Assembly: GCF_016464385.1 (NCBI RefSeq)
Contig: NZ_JADMLH010000005.1
Span: forward strand, 124,001-188,000
Reading direction: 5' to 3'
Origin: Nucisporomicrobium flavum
Lineage (GTDB): Bacteria > Actinomycetota > Actinomycetes > Mycobacteriales > Micromonosporaceae
DNA: 64,000 bases
Shown here: piece by piece, positions 17,155-25,237 of the stretch
How positions within the stretch are numbered: the first letter of the stretch is position 1
How the letters are laid out: the number at the start of each line of letters is the position of its first letter
Program-made: the position numbers and the translations under genes
Notes under the pieces: model-generated
What the model was told of the DNA's origin: nothing
Seen by the model: the letters and a program-made list of their open reading frames with translations, nothing else
Databases searched by the model: none

Positions 17155-18116
17155 TCGACCGTACGGATCCCGAGGGAGCCGTCGCCGCGGCGGCGAAGCG
17201 CTGCTCCAACTGGGGACGCTGGGGCCCGGACGACGTCCGCGGCACGATGAACTACCTGACGGCGGAGAAGCGGCGGCAGGGCGCGGCGCTCGTCCGGCGC
17301 GGGGTGTCGTTCTCGCTGGCGCAGTCGTTCGACATGAACGGCCCGCAGAAGGGATGGCGGCGGCGTACCAACCCGGTGCACACCATGCTGGACACCGGCA
17401 CCGACGCCGCTGCCGGCATCCAGGGCTTCCCGCACGGGATCGGCGGCGCGGACGACGTCATCGCCATGCCGCTGCAGTGCTCCACGCAGTGGGACGGGCT
17501 GGGCCACATCTTCGACCACGGCATCGCGTACAACGGCCGGCCCGCCGGGCAGGTGGTGACCAGCCTCGGCGACGCGGTGACGGGCATCGAGACGATCGCG
17601 GAGGTGGTGGCGGGCCGCGGGGTGCTGCTCGACGTGGGCCGCGCTCTCGGCAGGGACGGGGAGCTGCCGGACGGCTTCGCCATCACCGAGGAGCACCTGC
17701 GAGCCACCGTCGAGCGGCAGGGCCCGTCGGCCGCCGTCGGCCGCGGGGACCTGGTGCTCGTGCGCACCGGGCAGCTGGCCCGGGCACGCCGCGACGGGTG
17801 GGGAGACTACGCCGGCGGTCCGGCGCCGGGCCTGTCGTTCACCACGGCCGGCTGGCTGCACCGTACGGAGATCGCCGCGATCGCCACCGACACATGGGGT
17901 TTCGAGGTACGGCCGAACGAGTTCGACGACGCGTTCCAGCCCCTGCACCAGGTCGCCATCCCCCACATCGGACTGTTCCTCGGGGAGATGTGGGACCTCG
18001 ACGCGCTCGCCGCCGACTGTGCCGCCGACGGCGTGTACGACTTCTGGCTGACCGCCGCGCCGCTGCCGGTCACGGGTGCCGTCGGCTCCCCGGTCAACCC
18101 GATAGCCGTCAAGTAA
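17151..18116 (+). CDS. Cyclase-family metal-dependent hydrolase (kynurenine formamidase-like)
   Basis: 321 residues, GTG start overlapping the previous stop (GTGA). The family motif is present as CSTQWDGLGHIFDHG, where Asp and His residues coordinate Mn or Zn; LVRTGQLARAR and LHQVAIPHIGLFLGEMWDLD are further conserved blocks. Relatives include kynurenine formamidase and isatin hydrolase, which open amide bonds or lactams. Its presence at the end of a ring-cleavage operon hints at a nitrogen-containing substrate or at a lactone intermediate. The next gene begins 57 bp downstream with its own promoter-like sequence, so this is probably the last gene of the operon. Confidence 0.84.
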   Translation: MIDRTDPEGAVAAAAKRCSNWGRWGPDDVRGTMNYLTAEKRRQGAALVRRGVSFSLAQSFDMNGPQKGWRRRTNPVHTMLDTGTDAAAGIQGFPHGIGGADDVIAMPLQCSTQWDGLGHIFDHGIAYNGRPAGQVVTSLGDAVTGIETIAEVVAGRGVLLDVGRALGRDGELPDGFAITEEHLRATVERQGPSAAVGRGDLVLVRTGQLARARRDGWGDYAGGPAPGLSFTTAGWLHRTEIAAIATDTWGFEVRPNEFDDAFQPLHQVAIPHIGLFLGEMWDLDALAADCAADGVYDFWLTAAPLPVTGAVGSPVNPIAVK

Positions 18117-18138
18117 TCACTGCTCAGAAGCCACTCGC

Positions 18139-18160
18139 TTGACACAGGAGCGCCTTGTGT
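18139..18160 (+). promoter_or_regulatory. -35 TTGACA with overlapping inverted repeat before alkB
   Basis: TTGACA (18139-18144) overlaps ACACAGGAGCGCCTTGTGT (18142-18160), whose outer five bases pair perfectly. The TetR encoded after alkB is the likely binder. A matching -10 is weak (GTAAAC region, short spacing). Confidence 0.45.
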
Positions 18161-18173
18161 AAACCATGTCCGC

Positions 18174-19138
18174 ATGGACGTTGCCGAATCCGTGTGGCGC
18201 GACACCAAGCGGCCGCTGTGGCCCCTGGCGCTCGTGGTGCCGGCCCTGCCGTTCGCCGCCTGGGCCCTGGCCGCCACGACCGGCTCGGGCTGGGCGTGGT
18301 GGCTGACGCCGGTCGTGATCCTGGGCGTCATCCCGGTCATCGACCTGCTCGTCGGCGACGACCGCGCCAACCCGCCCGAGGACGCCGTCCCCGCGCTGCA
18401 GGCGTCGCCGTACTACCGGTGGATCACGTACCTCTTCCTGCCCGCGCAGTTCGCGGCGCTGGCGGTGTGCTGCGCGGCGTGGGTACGGGGGCCGGGCGTC
18501 GCCGGCGGCGCCGGGCTCGTCCTGACCGCGGGCCTGGTCAACGGCATCGCCATCAACACCGCGCACGAGCTGGGGCACAAGCGGGAGAGCGCCGAACGGT
18601 GGCTGTCGAAGATCGCGCTGGCGCCGACCGGGTACGGGCACTTCTTCGTCGAGCACAACCGCGGGCACCACGTCCGCGTCGCCACACCCGAGGATCCGGC
18701 CAGTTCCCGGCTCGGCGAGTCGTACTACCGCTTCTGGCCCCGGACGGTGCTGGGCAGCCTGCGCTCGGCGTGGCGGCTCGAGACGGCTTCTCCGTCCTGG
18801 AGGCGGTCAACTACCTCGAGCACTACGGCCTGCTCCGGCAACGCAACGCCGCCGGGCGCTACGAGAAGGTCGACGCGCGGCACAGCTGGAACAGCGACCG
18901 GCTGACCACCAACGTCTTCCTCTTCCAGCTGCAGCGGCACAGCGACCACCACGCGAACCCGCTACGCCGCTACCAGACGCTGCGGAGCTTCGACGTCTCC
19001 CCGCAACTGCCGGCCGGGTACGCGACGATGCTGCTCCTCGCGCTCGTGCCGCCCCTGTGGCGCCGCGTGATGGACCACCGGGTCCTGGCGCACTACGGCG
19101 GTGACGCCTCCCTGGCCAACACGGCCCCGCCCCTGTAA
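18174..19138 (+). pseudogene. alkB: alkB alkane 1-monooxygenase, internal deletion and frameshift
   Basis: The first part (18174 to about 18783, 200 residues) matches AlkB: N-terminal membrane helices, NTAHELGHKRES, and EHNRGHHVRVATPEDPASS, ending in LRSAWRLE. The second part continues in another frame from about 18786 to 19138 with NYLEHYGLLRQ and LQRHSDHHANPLRRYQTL. Compared with the Pseudomonas AlkB I remember, about 50 residues (a membrane-helix pair between RAWGLE and the NYxEHYG block) are missing at the junction near 18782-18786, and the frame changes there. All eight-histidine motifs survive in the two halves but no single reading frame joins them, so a functional alkane hydroxylase is unlikely unless this is a sequencing error. 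AlkB would hydroxylate terminal carbons of alkanes in the membrane. Confidence 0.8.
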
Positions 19139-19163
19139 CGGCGCCGTCTACGCTGGGCGGGCC

Positions 19164-19754
19164 ATGACCTCAGCTTCCTCGTACCGGGAGGCGACCCGCG
19201 CCCGGCTCCGCGAGTCCCTCGTGGCCGCCGCGCGGGCCCTGACCGTCGCGCACGGGTGGGAGCACGTCCGGATGGCCGACGTGGCGAGCGCGGCGGGCGT
19301 CAGCCGGCAGACGGTCTACAACGAGTTCGAGGGCCGGCCGGGGCTGGCGGAGGCGCTGGCCACCGCCGAGATCCGGCACTTCGTCGCCGCGGTCCGCGAG
19401 CAGTTGTTCGCCCACGGCGCCGACGTCCGGGCGGCCGCGCACGCCGCCATCCTGCACACGTTGCGGGAGGCCGAGGCCAATCCCCTCGTCCGCGCGATCC
19501 TGACCAGCGCCCGCGGCGGCGCCGACGAGCTGTTCCCCTTCCTGACGACCCGTTCGGGGATCGTCCTGGAGGCTGCCGGCGCGGTCGTCGAGGAGTGGGC
19601 CGCCGCGCATCTCCCGGACGCCGACCCCGCCGTCGTCCACCTCGCCGCGGCGTCCATCATCCGCCTCACGGTCAGCCACATCGTGCTGCCGCTCGGCGAT
19701 CCGGCCACCTCGGCCACCGCCCTGGCCGAGGTCTTCGTCCGCCTGATGCGATGA
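19164..19754 (+). CDS. TetR-family regulator linked to alkB
   Basis: 196 residues. N-terminal HTH: MADVASAAGVSRQTVYNEFEGRPGLAEAL, a good TetR pattern with Y-x-x-F and a residue pair ahead of GLAEAL. The C-terminal half resembles the AlkX-type regulators commonly found directly behind alkB in actinobacteria (inference from position and general similarity). It begins 25 bp after the alkB stop. A TACGCT hexamer lies 15 bp before the ATG, so it may also have its own near-leaderless promoter. Its probable operator is the inverted repeat before alkB at 18142-18160. It seems intact although its target gene is broken. Confidence 0.83.
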   Translation: MTSASSYREATRARLRESLVAAARALTVAHGWEHVRMADVASAAGVSRQTVYNEFEGRPGLAEALATAEIRHFVAAVREQLFAHGADVRAAAHAAILHTLREAEANPLVRAILTSARGGADELFPFLTTRSGIVLEAAGAVVEEWAAAHLPDADPAVVHLAAASIIRLTVSHIVLPLGDPATSATALAEVFVRLMR

Positions 19755-19838
19755 TCCGGCACCGCGGTCCGGCGGCGGGAAATGCCGCGCCGAGACGCTG
19801 AACCGGTATATCCGCGAATTGTCCGATCCGTTCTGCCG

Positions 19839-19850
19839 TACTCGCGAGTA
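19839..19850. promoter_or_regulatory. Palindrome TACTCGCGAGTA in the kinase upstream region
   Basis: Perfect 12-bp palindrome in the 217-bp gap before the Ser/Thr kinase. A TAGGGT hexamer near 19919-19925 could be the kinase -10. Nothing else of note was seen in this gap. Confidence 0.35.
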
Positions 19851-19971
19851 GCGATTTCTGAATGGTTACGAGCACCTGAGTGACGCCTTTGGGACAGTCG
19901 TTCCCCCGCTTTCCTGGGGTAGGGTCCGTCACGTTCATCGACGGTTCGATCATGCTGGGAAGAGGGGGCCG

Positions 19972-21564
19972 ATGCGGCTCACGGGGGACCTCGCCGAGGT
20001 CGGCCCGTACCGGATCCTCGGCCGGCTCGGCGAGGGCGGCATGGGCACCGTCTACCTGGCCGCCGACCCGGGCGGCCGGGAGGTCGCCGTCAAGGTCGTC
20101 CGGCCGGACCTGGCGCTCGACGACCAGTTCCGGCGGCGGTTCCGCAGCGAGGTGAACCGGGCCCGGCAGGTGCCGCCGTTCTGCACGGCCGAGGTGCTGG
20201 ACGCCGACCCGTACCACGACCCGCCGTACCTGGTGGTCGAGTACATCGACGGGCCGAGCCTCTACGAGGTGGTGCAGCGGCAGGGACCGCTGTCCCGGAC
20301 GACCCTGCACAGCGTGGCCGTCGGCATCGCCACCGCGCTCACCGCCATCCACGGCGCCGGGGTCGTGCACCGCGACCTGAAGCCCGGCAACGTGCTGTTC
20401 GGGCTGGGCGGCATCAAGGTCATCGACTTCGGCATCGCCCGGGCGCTCGAGCCGACCAGCATGCACACGCGGACCAACCAGATGGTCGGCACGGTGTCGT
20501 ACATGGCGCCGGAGCGCTTCGAACACGAGTCGGTGTCGCAGGTCGGCACGCCCGCCGACGTGTTCGCGTGGGGCGCCGTGGTGGCGTACGCGGGCACCGG
20601 CCGTACCCCGTTCGGCGCCGAGTCCCCCGCGGCCACCGCCGTGCGCATCATGACCCACCCGCCGGAGCTGTCCGGGCTGGACGAGCCGATGCGCGGCCTG
20701 GTGGCGCGGGCCCTCGCCAAGAACCCGGCGGACCGGCCGGGCACCCGCGAGCTGCTCGACGAGCTGCTCGCCACCGCACCCCAGCCGCAGACGACGTCCG
20801 GCACCTCCGCGCCGGTGAGCGCCGCACCCCCGGCGTCGATGCGCGGCACTCCGTTCCTGCGCGAGGTGGTCGAGGCGGCGGCGAGCCGGCGTCCCGTCGC
20901 GGCGGCGCCCGTCCAGCGGCCCATCCCGATGACCCCGCCACCGGCCGTCCGCCGCTCGGGGCCGCGCTGGGTGGGCGCCCTGCGGCGGTTCGAGGTGGCC
21001 GCGGCGGCCGCCGTGGTGCTCGCCGTCACGACCGCTGTCGTGGTGACCCTGCGCGCCACCGGCCAGCCGTCCGGGGCAGCGCCGGATCAGGCGGCGGACC
21101 GGCCGGCGACCGTGGCCACCGCCGCCCAGCCGCCGGCCGCTGCCGCGTCCACGCTCGCGGACCCCGGCGACGCCACTCCCCCGGCGCTGACCGGCCATCG
21201 CCGGGTCGCGCTGCGGCCGGTGGGCACGGACCTCGACCTCGGCGTGGCGGCCGGCGGACGTGTCGTCCCGGCCGGGTCGGCGGAACCCACAGAGTTCGTG
21301 CTCACCCCGGCGGCGGGGGCGTACCGGATCCGTACGGTCTCCGGGCGCTGCCTGACCGCCGGCCCGGCGGTGACCCTCGGGGCGTGCACCGGCGACGCCG
21401 CCCTGTTCACCGTCGACCCGGTGCGCGAGGACACGATCCTGCTCTCCCACGCCGGCACGGGGGTGGCGCGGTGGAGCGAGGACCGCGGCGCGATCGTGCT
21501 CGAGCGGCCGGGCGGCGGCACCGAGCCGACCGCCTTCACGCTCGTCGACCGCGGCCCCGCCTGA
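19972..21564 (+). CDS. Membrane Ser/Thr protein kinase with extracellular beta-trefoil-like tail
   Basis: 530 residues. Kinase domain at about 10-265: glycine loop LGEGGMGTVYLA, catalytic Lys41 in VAVKVV, HRDLKPGNVLF, IDFGIAR, and the MAPERFE segment; all essential residues are present. A Pro/Ala/Arg-rich juxtamembrane linker leads to one membrane helix (about 345-365, AAAAAVVLAVTTAVVVTL), then an Ala/Pro linker and a 120-residue extracellular domain with YRIRTVSGRCLTAGP and VTLGACTGDAALF, resembling one ricin-type lectin unit. This is the PknB-like architecture with a carbohydrate-binding-like sensor instead of PASTA domains. Start ATG at 19972 follows GAGGGGG. It stands alone; substrates unknown. 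Confidence 0.9.
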   Translation: MRLTGDLAEVGPYRILGRLGEGGMGTVYLAADPGGREVAVKVVRPDLALDDQFRRRFRSEVNRARQVPPFCTAEVLDADPYHDPPYLVVEYIDGPSLYEVVQRQGPLSRTTLHSVAVGIATALTAIHGAGVVHRDLKPGNVLFGLGGIKVIDFGIARALEPTSMHTRTNQMVGTVSYMAPERFEHESVSQVGTPADVFAWGAVVAYAGTGRTPFGAESPAATAVRIMTHPPELSGLDEPMRGLVARALAKNPADRPGTRELLDELLATAPQPQTTSGTSAPVSAAPPASMRGTPFLREVVEAAASRRPVAAAPVQRPIPMTPPPAVRRSGPRWVGALRRFEVAAAAAVVLAVTTAVVVTLRATGQPSGAAPDQAADRPATVATAAQPPAAAASTLADPGDATPPALTGHRRVALRPVGTDLDLGVAAGGRVVPAGSAEPTEFVLTPAAGAYRIRTVSGRCLTAGPAVTLGACTGDAALFTVDPVREDTILLSHAGTGVARWSEDRGAIVLERPGGGTEPTAFTLVDRGPA

Positions 21565-21576
21565 CGCCCGCCGGGT

Positions 21577-21834
21577 TCACCCGCGGCGGCGCAGGCAGAT
21601 GAGCTTGCCGCCCGCGTCGACCGCGACCACCTCCCAGCCGCGTTCCTCGAGCAGCTCGGCGGCCGACAGCAGGACGTCCACCCGCGGCAGGTCGCCGGGA
21701 TGGACCTTCGCGTCGGCGAAGTACGAGGCGTGCGAGATCACCAGGTAGATGAGGCGGAACGGGTAGCCGTCCAGGACCACGCGGCCGGAGAGGACGTCGT
21801 CGGCCTCGAAGACCCGGGGCGGGCGGGGCAGCAT
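21577..21834 (-). CDS. Small conserved-looking protein, unknown function
   Basis: 85 residues, mixed alpha/beta composition, ending in VVAVDAGGKLICLRRRG, with YPFRLIYLVISHASYFADAK in the middle. No signal peptide, membrane helix or known motif. The start ATG overlaps the stop of the FkbM methyltransferase (TGATG), so it is translated from the same message and probably works with it. It is convergent with the kinase gene 12 bp away. I do not recognise the family. Confidence 0.65.
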   Translation of the reverse strand: MLPRPPRVFEADDVLSGRVVLDGYPFRLIYLVISHASYFADAKVHPGDLPRVDVLLSAAELLEERGWEVVAVDAGGKLICLRRRG

Positions 21835-22622
21835 CAGCGTTCCTCCCGCGCGCGGCAGTAGACGTCGCCCGAGTTCGCCTCGTGCGGCAGGGCGCGCAGG
21901 CGCTCCCCCAGCTCGCCGGCGGAGACCCAGTCCGGGACGAGGAAGCGCCGCTCGTCGCCCAGCGACAGCGTGAAGCCGTCGAAGCCCAGCTCCGTGGCCC
22001 GTTGCAGGCACCGGGCGGCGAGGTCGCGTTCGATCGTGGTGAACTCGAACGACAGCACCGGGATCGACCGGCTCAGCCCGGCGAGCACCCGGTCCTCGAA
22101 GCCCTCGACGTCGATCTTGGCGAAGGCGGGGACGCCGTACCGCTCGATGAGCAGGTCCATCGTGGTCGAGGCGACCTCGATCCGGCCGTCCCAGCGCTGG
22201 CCGTGCCAGCCGTCGGCGCCCGCGGCGGCCTCGATGAAGTGCGACGAGGCCGTGGAGACCGTCGGGTTGTCGCTGTTGACGTGCAATTCCAGGGTGCCCG
22301 GCTCGGCGCCGCACGCGGCGTGCACCAGCGACACCTCCGGCTCGTCGCCGTACAGCTCCTCCAGGACCCGCATGCAGGAGGGCTGCGGCTCCAGGGCGAC
22401 CACCCGGGCGCCGAGCCGGCGGAAACAGGCGATGTGGTCGCCGACGTGCGCGCCGACGTCGAACACGAGGTCGCCGGGCCGCACGAAGCGCCCGTAGAAC
22501 GCGTCCATGCTCGCCTCGCGGCGGGTGTCGCCGTAGTAGAAGTCCAGGGACCGGCGCAGCCCCGACAGCTCGGGGTCGGCCTTGAGTCGCGCCAGCACGG
22601 CGCCGCGGTCGGCGGCGGTCAT
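21834..22622 (-). CDS. FkbM-family SAM-dependent methyltransferase
   Basis: 262 residues. SAM-binding motif I LVFDVGAHVGDHIACF, then VVALEPQPSCMRVL (acidic end of beta-2), and the FkbM block FAKIDVEGFEDRVLAGL, which is diagnostic for this family. Members O-methylate sugars, polyketides or other small molecules. It overlaps the upstream VOC gene by ATGA and the downstream small gene by TGATG; the three form an operon. No biosynthetic cluster is adjacent, so the acceptor is unknown. Confidence 0.87.
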   Translation of the reverse strand: MTAADRGAVLARLKADPELSGLRRSLDFYYGDTRREASMDAFYGRFVRPGDLVFDVGAHVGDHIACFRRLGARVVALEPQPSCMRVLEELYGDEPEVSLVHAACGAEPGTLELHVNSDNPTVSTASSHFIEAAAGADGWHGQRWDGRIEVASTTMDLLIERYGVPAFAKIDVEGFEDRVLAGLSRSIPVLSFEFTTIERDLAARCLQRATELGFDGFTLSLGDERRFLVPDWVSAGELGERLRALPHEANSGDVYCRAREER

Positions 22623-23020
22623 GAGCCCACGAAGATGCAGAAGGGGTGGCCGGCCGGGTCGGCGTACACGTACAGCTGCTCGACGGGGTCGTCGCGGCGG
22701 TCGAGCAGGAGCGTGGCACCGAGGGCCAGCGCCCGTTCGTGCTGCGCGTCCAGCTCACCGACGTCGGGCACCGTGGTGTCGAGGTGCAGCTGCTGCGGCA
22801 CGCGCGGGTCCGGCCAGGTCGCCGCGGGCAGCTCGCCGACCTGCTGGAACGCGAGCTGCCGGGCACCGTCGCCGCCGCGCAGCACGAGCCAGTCCTGACC
22901 CTTGTCCTCCTCGTCGCCGGGCCGGTACGTCAGCCCGAACATCTGCCGGTAGAACTCCGCCAGCCCGCGGACGTCCGTGGTGTCCAGCACGGTCTGCAGG
23001 ATCTTCGGGTAGGTCGCCAT
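22619..23020 (-). CDS. VOC-superfamily (glyoxalase/bleomycin-resistance-like) protein
   Basis: 133 residues, one compact protein of paired beta-alpha-beta-beta-beta units. Typical pieces are LAEFYRQMFGLTYRPGD and YVYADPAGHPFCIFVG. The charged and His positions that would bind a metal or drug are not obvious enough to state a reaction. Start ATG at 23020 opens the VOC-FkbM-small protein operon. Members of this actinobacterial subgroup are often annotated only as VOC family protein. Confidence 0.8.
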   Translation of the reverse strand: MATYPKILQTVLDTTDVRGLAEFYRQMFGLTYRPGDEEDKGQDWLVLRGGDGARQLAFQQVGELPAATWPDPRVPQQLHLDTTVPDVGELDAQHERALALGATLLLDRRDDPVEQLYVYADPAGHPFCIFVGS

Positions 23021-23076
23021 GCCCCGAGCAAACCATGGATCATCGCCGCGCACCGCCCCGGGTCGCCGGGACGGCG

Positions 23077-23685
23077 TCAGGACGCGGCCCGCGGTCCCAG
23101 CAGCAGGCGCGTCGCCTCGACGGCCGGGTCGACGATGGTCCGCACGTCGCGGCCGTCCTCGACCGTGGCGGCGATCAGCTCGCGCAGCCCGCCGAGCAGG
23201 ATGACGGCGGTCTGGTCCGACGGCGGCCGTACGCCCGCGGCCCGCAGTCGCGGCGTGTCGGTCAGCCGCTGGATGAGCACGACGAACGCGGCCATCGTCT
23301 CCCGCTGGACCTGCCGGGCGTGGCCCTGTCCGAGCGCCGGCACGTCGCGGATCCAGCTGAGCGTGATGGGCGGGTCGGCCTGGACGGCGGCGATCCAGCC
23401 CTCGATCGCCTGGCGTACCTGCAACTCCCACGCCGCGCCCGGGTCGACGCTCGCCGAGATGCGGGCGATCGTGCGCTCGTTGGTCTCGTACAGCAGGGCG
23501 ACCAGGCACTCCTGGCGGTCGGTGAAGTGCGCGTAGAACGTACGCCGCGACGTGCGCGCCGCCCGCACGATGTCCGCCACCGTGGTGTCCGGGTAGCCGT
23601 GCCGGCGGATGCAGGCCGCCATCCCGTCGAGGAGGCGGCGGCGGAAGCCGGTGTCCGCGCCGGCCGGCACGTCGGTGGTCGTCAC
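23077..23685 (-). CDS. TetR-family regulator of the divergent P450
   Basis: 202 residues from GTG at 23685. DNA-binding part: TTVADIVRAARTSRRTFYAHFTDRQECLVALL. The last acids of the HTH match the family (F-Y-x-H-F). I prefer 23685 over the GTG at 23691 because a TAGCTT -10 hexamer begins 13 bases upstream of it, the same spacing as other leaderless genes in this window. Two palindromes (GGTACG-N4-CGTACC) in the 90-bp gap to the divergent P450 gene are probably its operators, so it would repress both genes. Confidence 0.85.
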   Translation of the reverse strand: MTTTDVPAGADTGFRRRLLDGMAACIRRHGYPDTTVADIVRAARTSRRTFYAHFTDRQECLVALLYETNERTIARISASVDPGAAWELQVRQAIEGWIAAVQADPPITLSWIRDVPALGQGHARQVQRETMAAFVVLIQRLTDTPRLRAAGVRPPSDQTAVILLGGLRELIAATVEDGRDVRTIVDPAVEATRLLLGPRAAS

Positions 23686-23692
23686 GGCCACA

Positions 23693-23698
23693 AAGCTA
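23693..23698 (-). promoter_or_regulatory. -10 box TAGCTT for leaderless tetR
   Basis: On the minus strand TAGCTT starts 13 bases before the GTG at 23685. No Shine-Dalgarno sequence precedes that codon. Confidence 0.45.
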
Positions 23699-23722
23699 TC
23701 GCCTGCACCCTTGTGCGGTGTC

Positions 23723-23761
23723 GGTACGCGGCCGTACCGTGGCCTGGTACGCCGGCGTACC
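23723..23761. promoter_or_regulatory. Two tandem 16-bp palindromic operators
   Basis: GGTACGCGGCCGTACC (23723-23738, outer 6 bases paired) and GGTACGCCGGCGTACC (23746-23761, fully palindromic), centres 23 bp apart, about two helix turns. They lie between the divergent tetR and P450 genes, the second just before the P450 ribosome binding site. Confidence 0.7.
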
Positions 23762-23775
23762 AGCGGAGGTGAGCG

Positions 23776-25146
23776 ATGACCGCGACCACCCTGAAGGCGG
23801 TCCTGCCCGACGGCCCCAGCAGTCCCCGCCTCGTGCAGGCGGTGCGGTTCGCGGCCGGGCGGCGCCGCACGATGCGCCGGCTGCGCGCGCGGTACGGCTC
23901 CGCGTTCACCGTCGACTCGCTCAACCTGGGCCGGATGGTGATGCTCGCCGACCCCGCCGAGGTGCGGGAGCTGTTCCAGACCGGCCCCGAGCTCGCCGAC
24001 ACCCCCGACGCCAACCTCGGCTCGGTGCTCGGGCCCGGCTCGCTGTTCGCGATCCGCGACGAGGAGCACCGGCAGCAGCGGCGGCTGCTCACGCCGCCGT
24101 TCCACGGGCGCCGGCTGCGGGCGTACGAATCGATGATCGAGGAGGAGACGCGGCGCGAGACGGCGTCCTGGCCGGAGGGCCGGCCGTTCCCCGTCATGCC
24201 GTCCACCATGCGCATCACGCTGAACGTGATCCTGCGCGCGGTGTTCGGCGCGGAGGGCGCCGACCGCGACGACCTGCGCGAACTGCTGCCCGCCATGGTG
24301 AAGCTCGGTTCGGTGCTGGCGGTGGTGCCCGCGGCGCGGGTCGAGCTGGGCGGTCACGGTCCGGGAGCGCGGTTCCGGCGCTACCGGCAGCGGTACGACG
24401 CGGCCGTCGACCGGCTCGTCGACCGGGCGGCCGCGGATCCCGGCCTCGCCGACCGTGACGACGTGCTGGCCATGCTGCTGCAGTCCCGCTACGACGACGG
24501 CTCGGCGATGAGCCGCAGCCAGATCGCCGACCAGCTGCTGACGCTGCTGGCGGCGGGCCACGAGACGACCGCCACGACGCTGGCGTGGGCGGTCGAGCGG
24601 CTGCGCCGCCACCCCGGGCTGCTGCACCGCCTGGTCGCCGAGGACGACGCCGGCGGCAGCGCGCTGCGCGAGGCCACCCTCATCGAGGTGCAGCGGGTCC
24701 GGCCCGTCGTCGAGATGACCTCCCGGCAGGTACGCGCGGACAGCCTGCGCATCGGCCGCTGGACGCTGCCCCGCGGCACCGTGGTCACGGCCTGCATCGC
24801 GCTGCTGCACGACGACGAGACGCTGTTCCCGCACCCGGAGGTGTTCGACCCCGACCGGTTCGTGGGCGCGCGGACCGACGCGGGCTGGATCCCGTTCGGC
24901 GGCGGCGTGCGCCGGTGCATCGGTGCCGCATTCGCAACCCTGGAGATGAATGTCGTCCTGCGCACGCTGCTGCGCGACTTCACGTTCGTCCCGACGGCGG
25001 AGCGACCGGAGCGCTCGCACAACCGCGGCATCGCCGTGGCGCCGGGCAAGGGCGGCCTCGCGGTGGTGCACCGCCGCTGGACCGTTCTTTCGAACATTAA
25101 CGAACATCGATACTCGGACATTGACGCAAACGATCAGGCGGCGTAA
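23776..25146 (+). CDS. Cytochrome P450
   Basis: 456 residues. I-helix oxygen-activation motif LAAGHETTATTLAW, K-helix ExxR as EVQR in LIEVQRVRP, and heme loop FGGGVRRCIGAAF with thiolate Cys381. The heme loop and the C-terminal part resemble bacterial CYP families near CYP110/CYP1xx that take fatty-acid-like or terpenoid substrates, but this is weak. No ferredoxin or ferredoxin reductase is adjacent. A ribosome binding site CGGAGGTGAG precedes ATG. The last about 20 residues (after VVHRR) are unusual and their codons coincide with a promoter and inverted repeat of the next gene, suggesting the original stop was lost or the ends overlap. Regulated by the divergent TetR. Confidence 0.9.
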   Translation: MTATTLKAVLPDGPSSPRLVQAVRFAAGRRRTMRRLRARYGSAFTVDSLNLGRMVMLADPAEVRELFQTGPELADTPDANLGSVLGPGSLFAIRDEEHRQQRRLLTPPFHGRRLRAYESMIEEETRRETASWPEGRPFPVMPSTMRITLNVILRAVFGAEGADRDDLRELLPAMVKLGSVLAVVPAARVELGGHGPGARFRRYRQRYDAAVDRLVDRAAADPGLADRDDVLAMLLQSRYDDGSAMSRSQIADQLLTLLAAGHETTATTLAWAVERLRRHPGLLHRLVAEDDAGGSALREATLIEVQRVRPVVEMTSRQVRADSLRIGRWTLPRGTVVTACIALLHDDETLFPHPEVFDPDRFVGARTDAGWIPFGGGVRRCIGAAFATLEMNVVLRTLLRDFTFVPTAERPERSHNRGIAVAPGKGGLAVVHRRWTVLSNINEHRYSDIDANDQAA

Positions 25147-25178
25147 CTTCCGGTTGAAAGTCGACTTGCGTCAATGTC
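25117..25178 (+). promoter_or_regulatory. Promoter flanked by a perfect 13-bp inverted repeat
   Basis: GACATTGACGCAA (25117-25129) and TTGCGTCAATGTC (25166-25178) are exact complements 36 bp apart. Between and within them is TTGACG (25121-25126), a 17-bp spacer and TAACTT (25144-25149), a good promoter for the secreted arabinofuranosidase. The left arm lies inside the end of the P450 gene. A sugar-responsive repressor binding both arms is likely. Confidence 0.65.
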
Positions 25179-25237
25179 TGCCGTCCGGCCACCGCGCAGA
25201 CGCCCGCTCCGCTTTCCCCTGCTAGGAGCACATCCCC

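Noticed and set aside
18776..18790. Programmed frameshifting as explanation for alkB
   Set aside because: About 50 residues are missing at the junction, which frameshifting would not explain, and no slippery heptamer with a structure was seen.
23021..23076. Extension of the VOC gene upstream to 23509
   Set aside because: The frame continues but is antisense to the tetR gene, and ATG 23020 starts exactly at the VOC fold.
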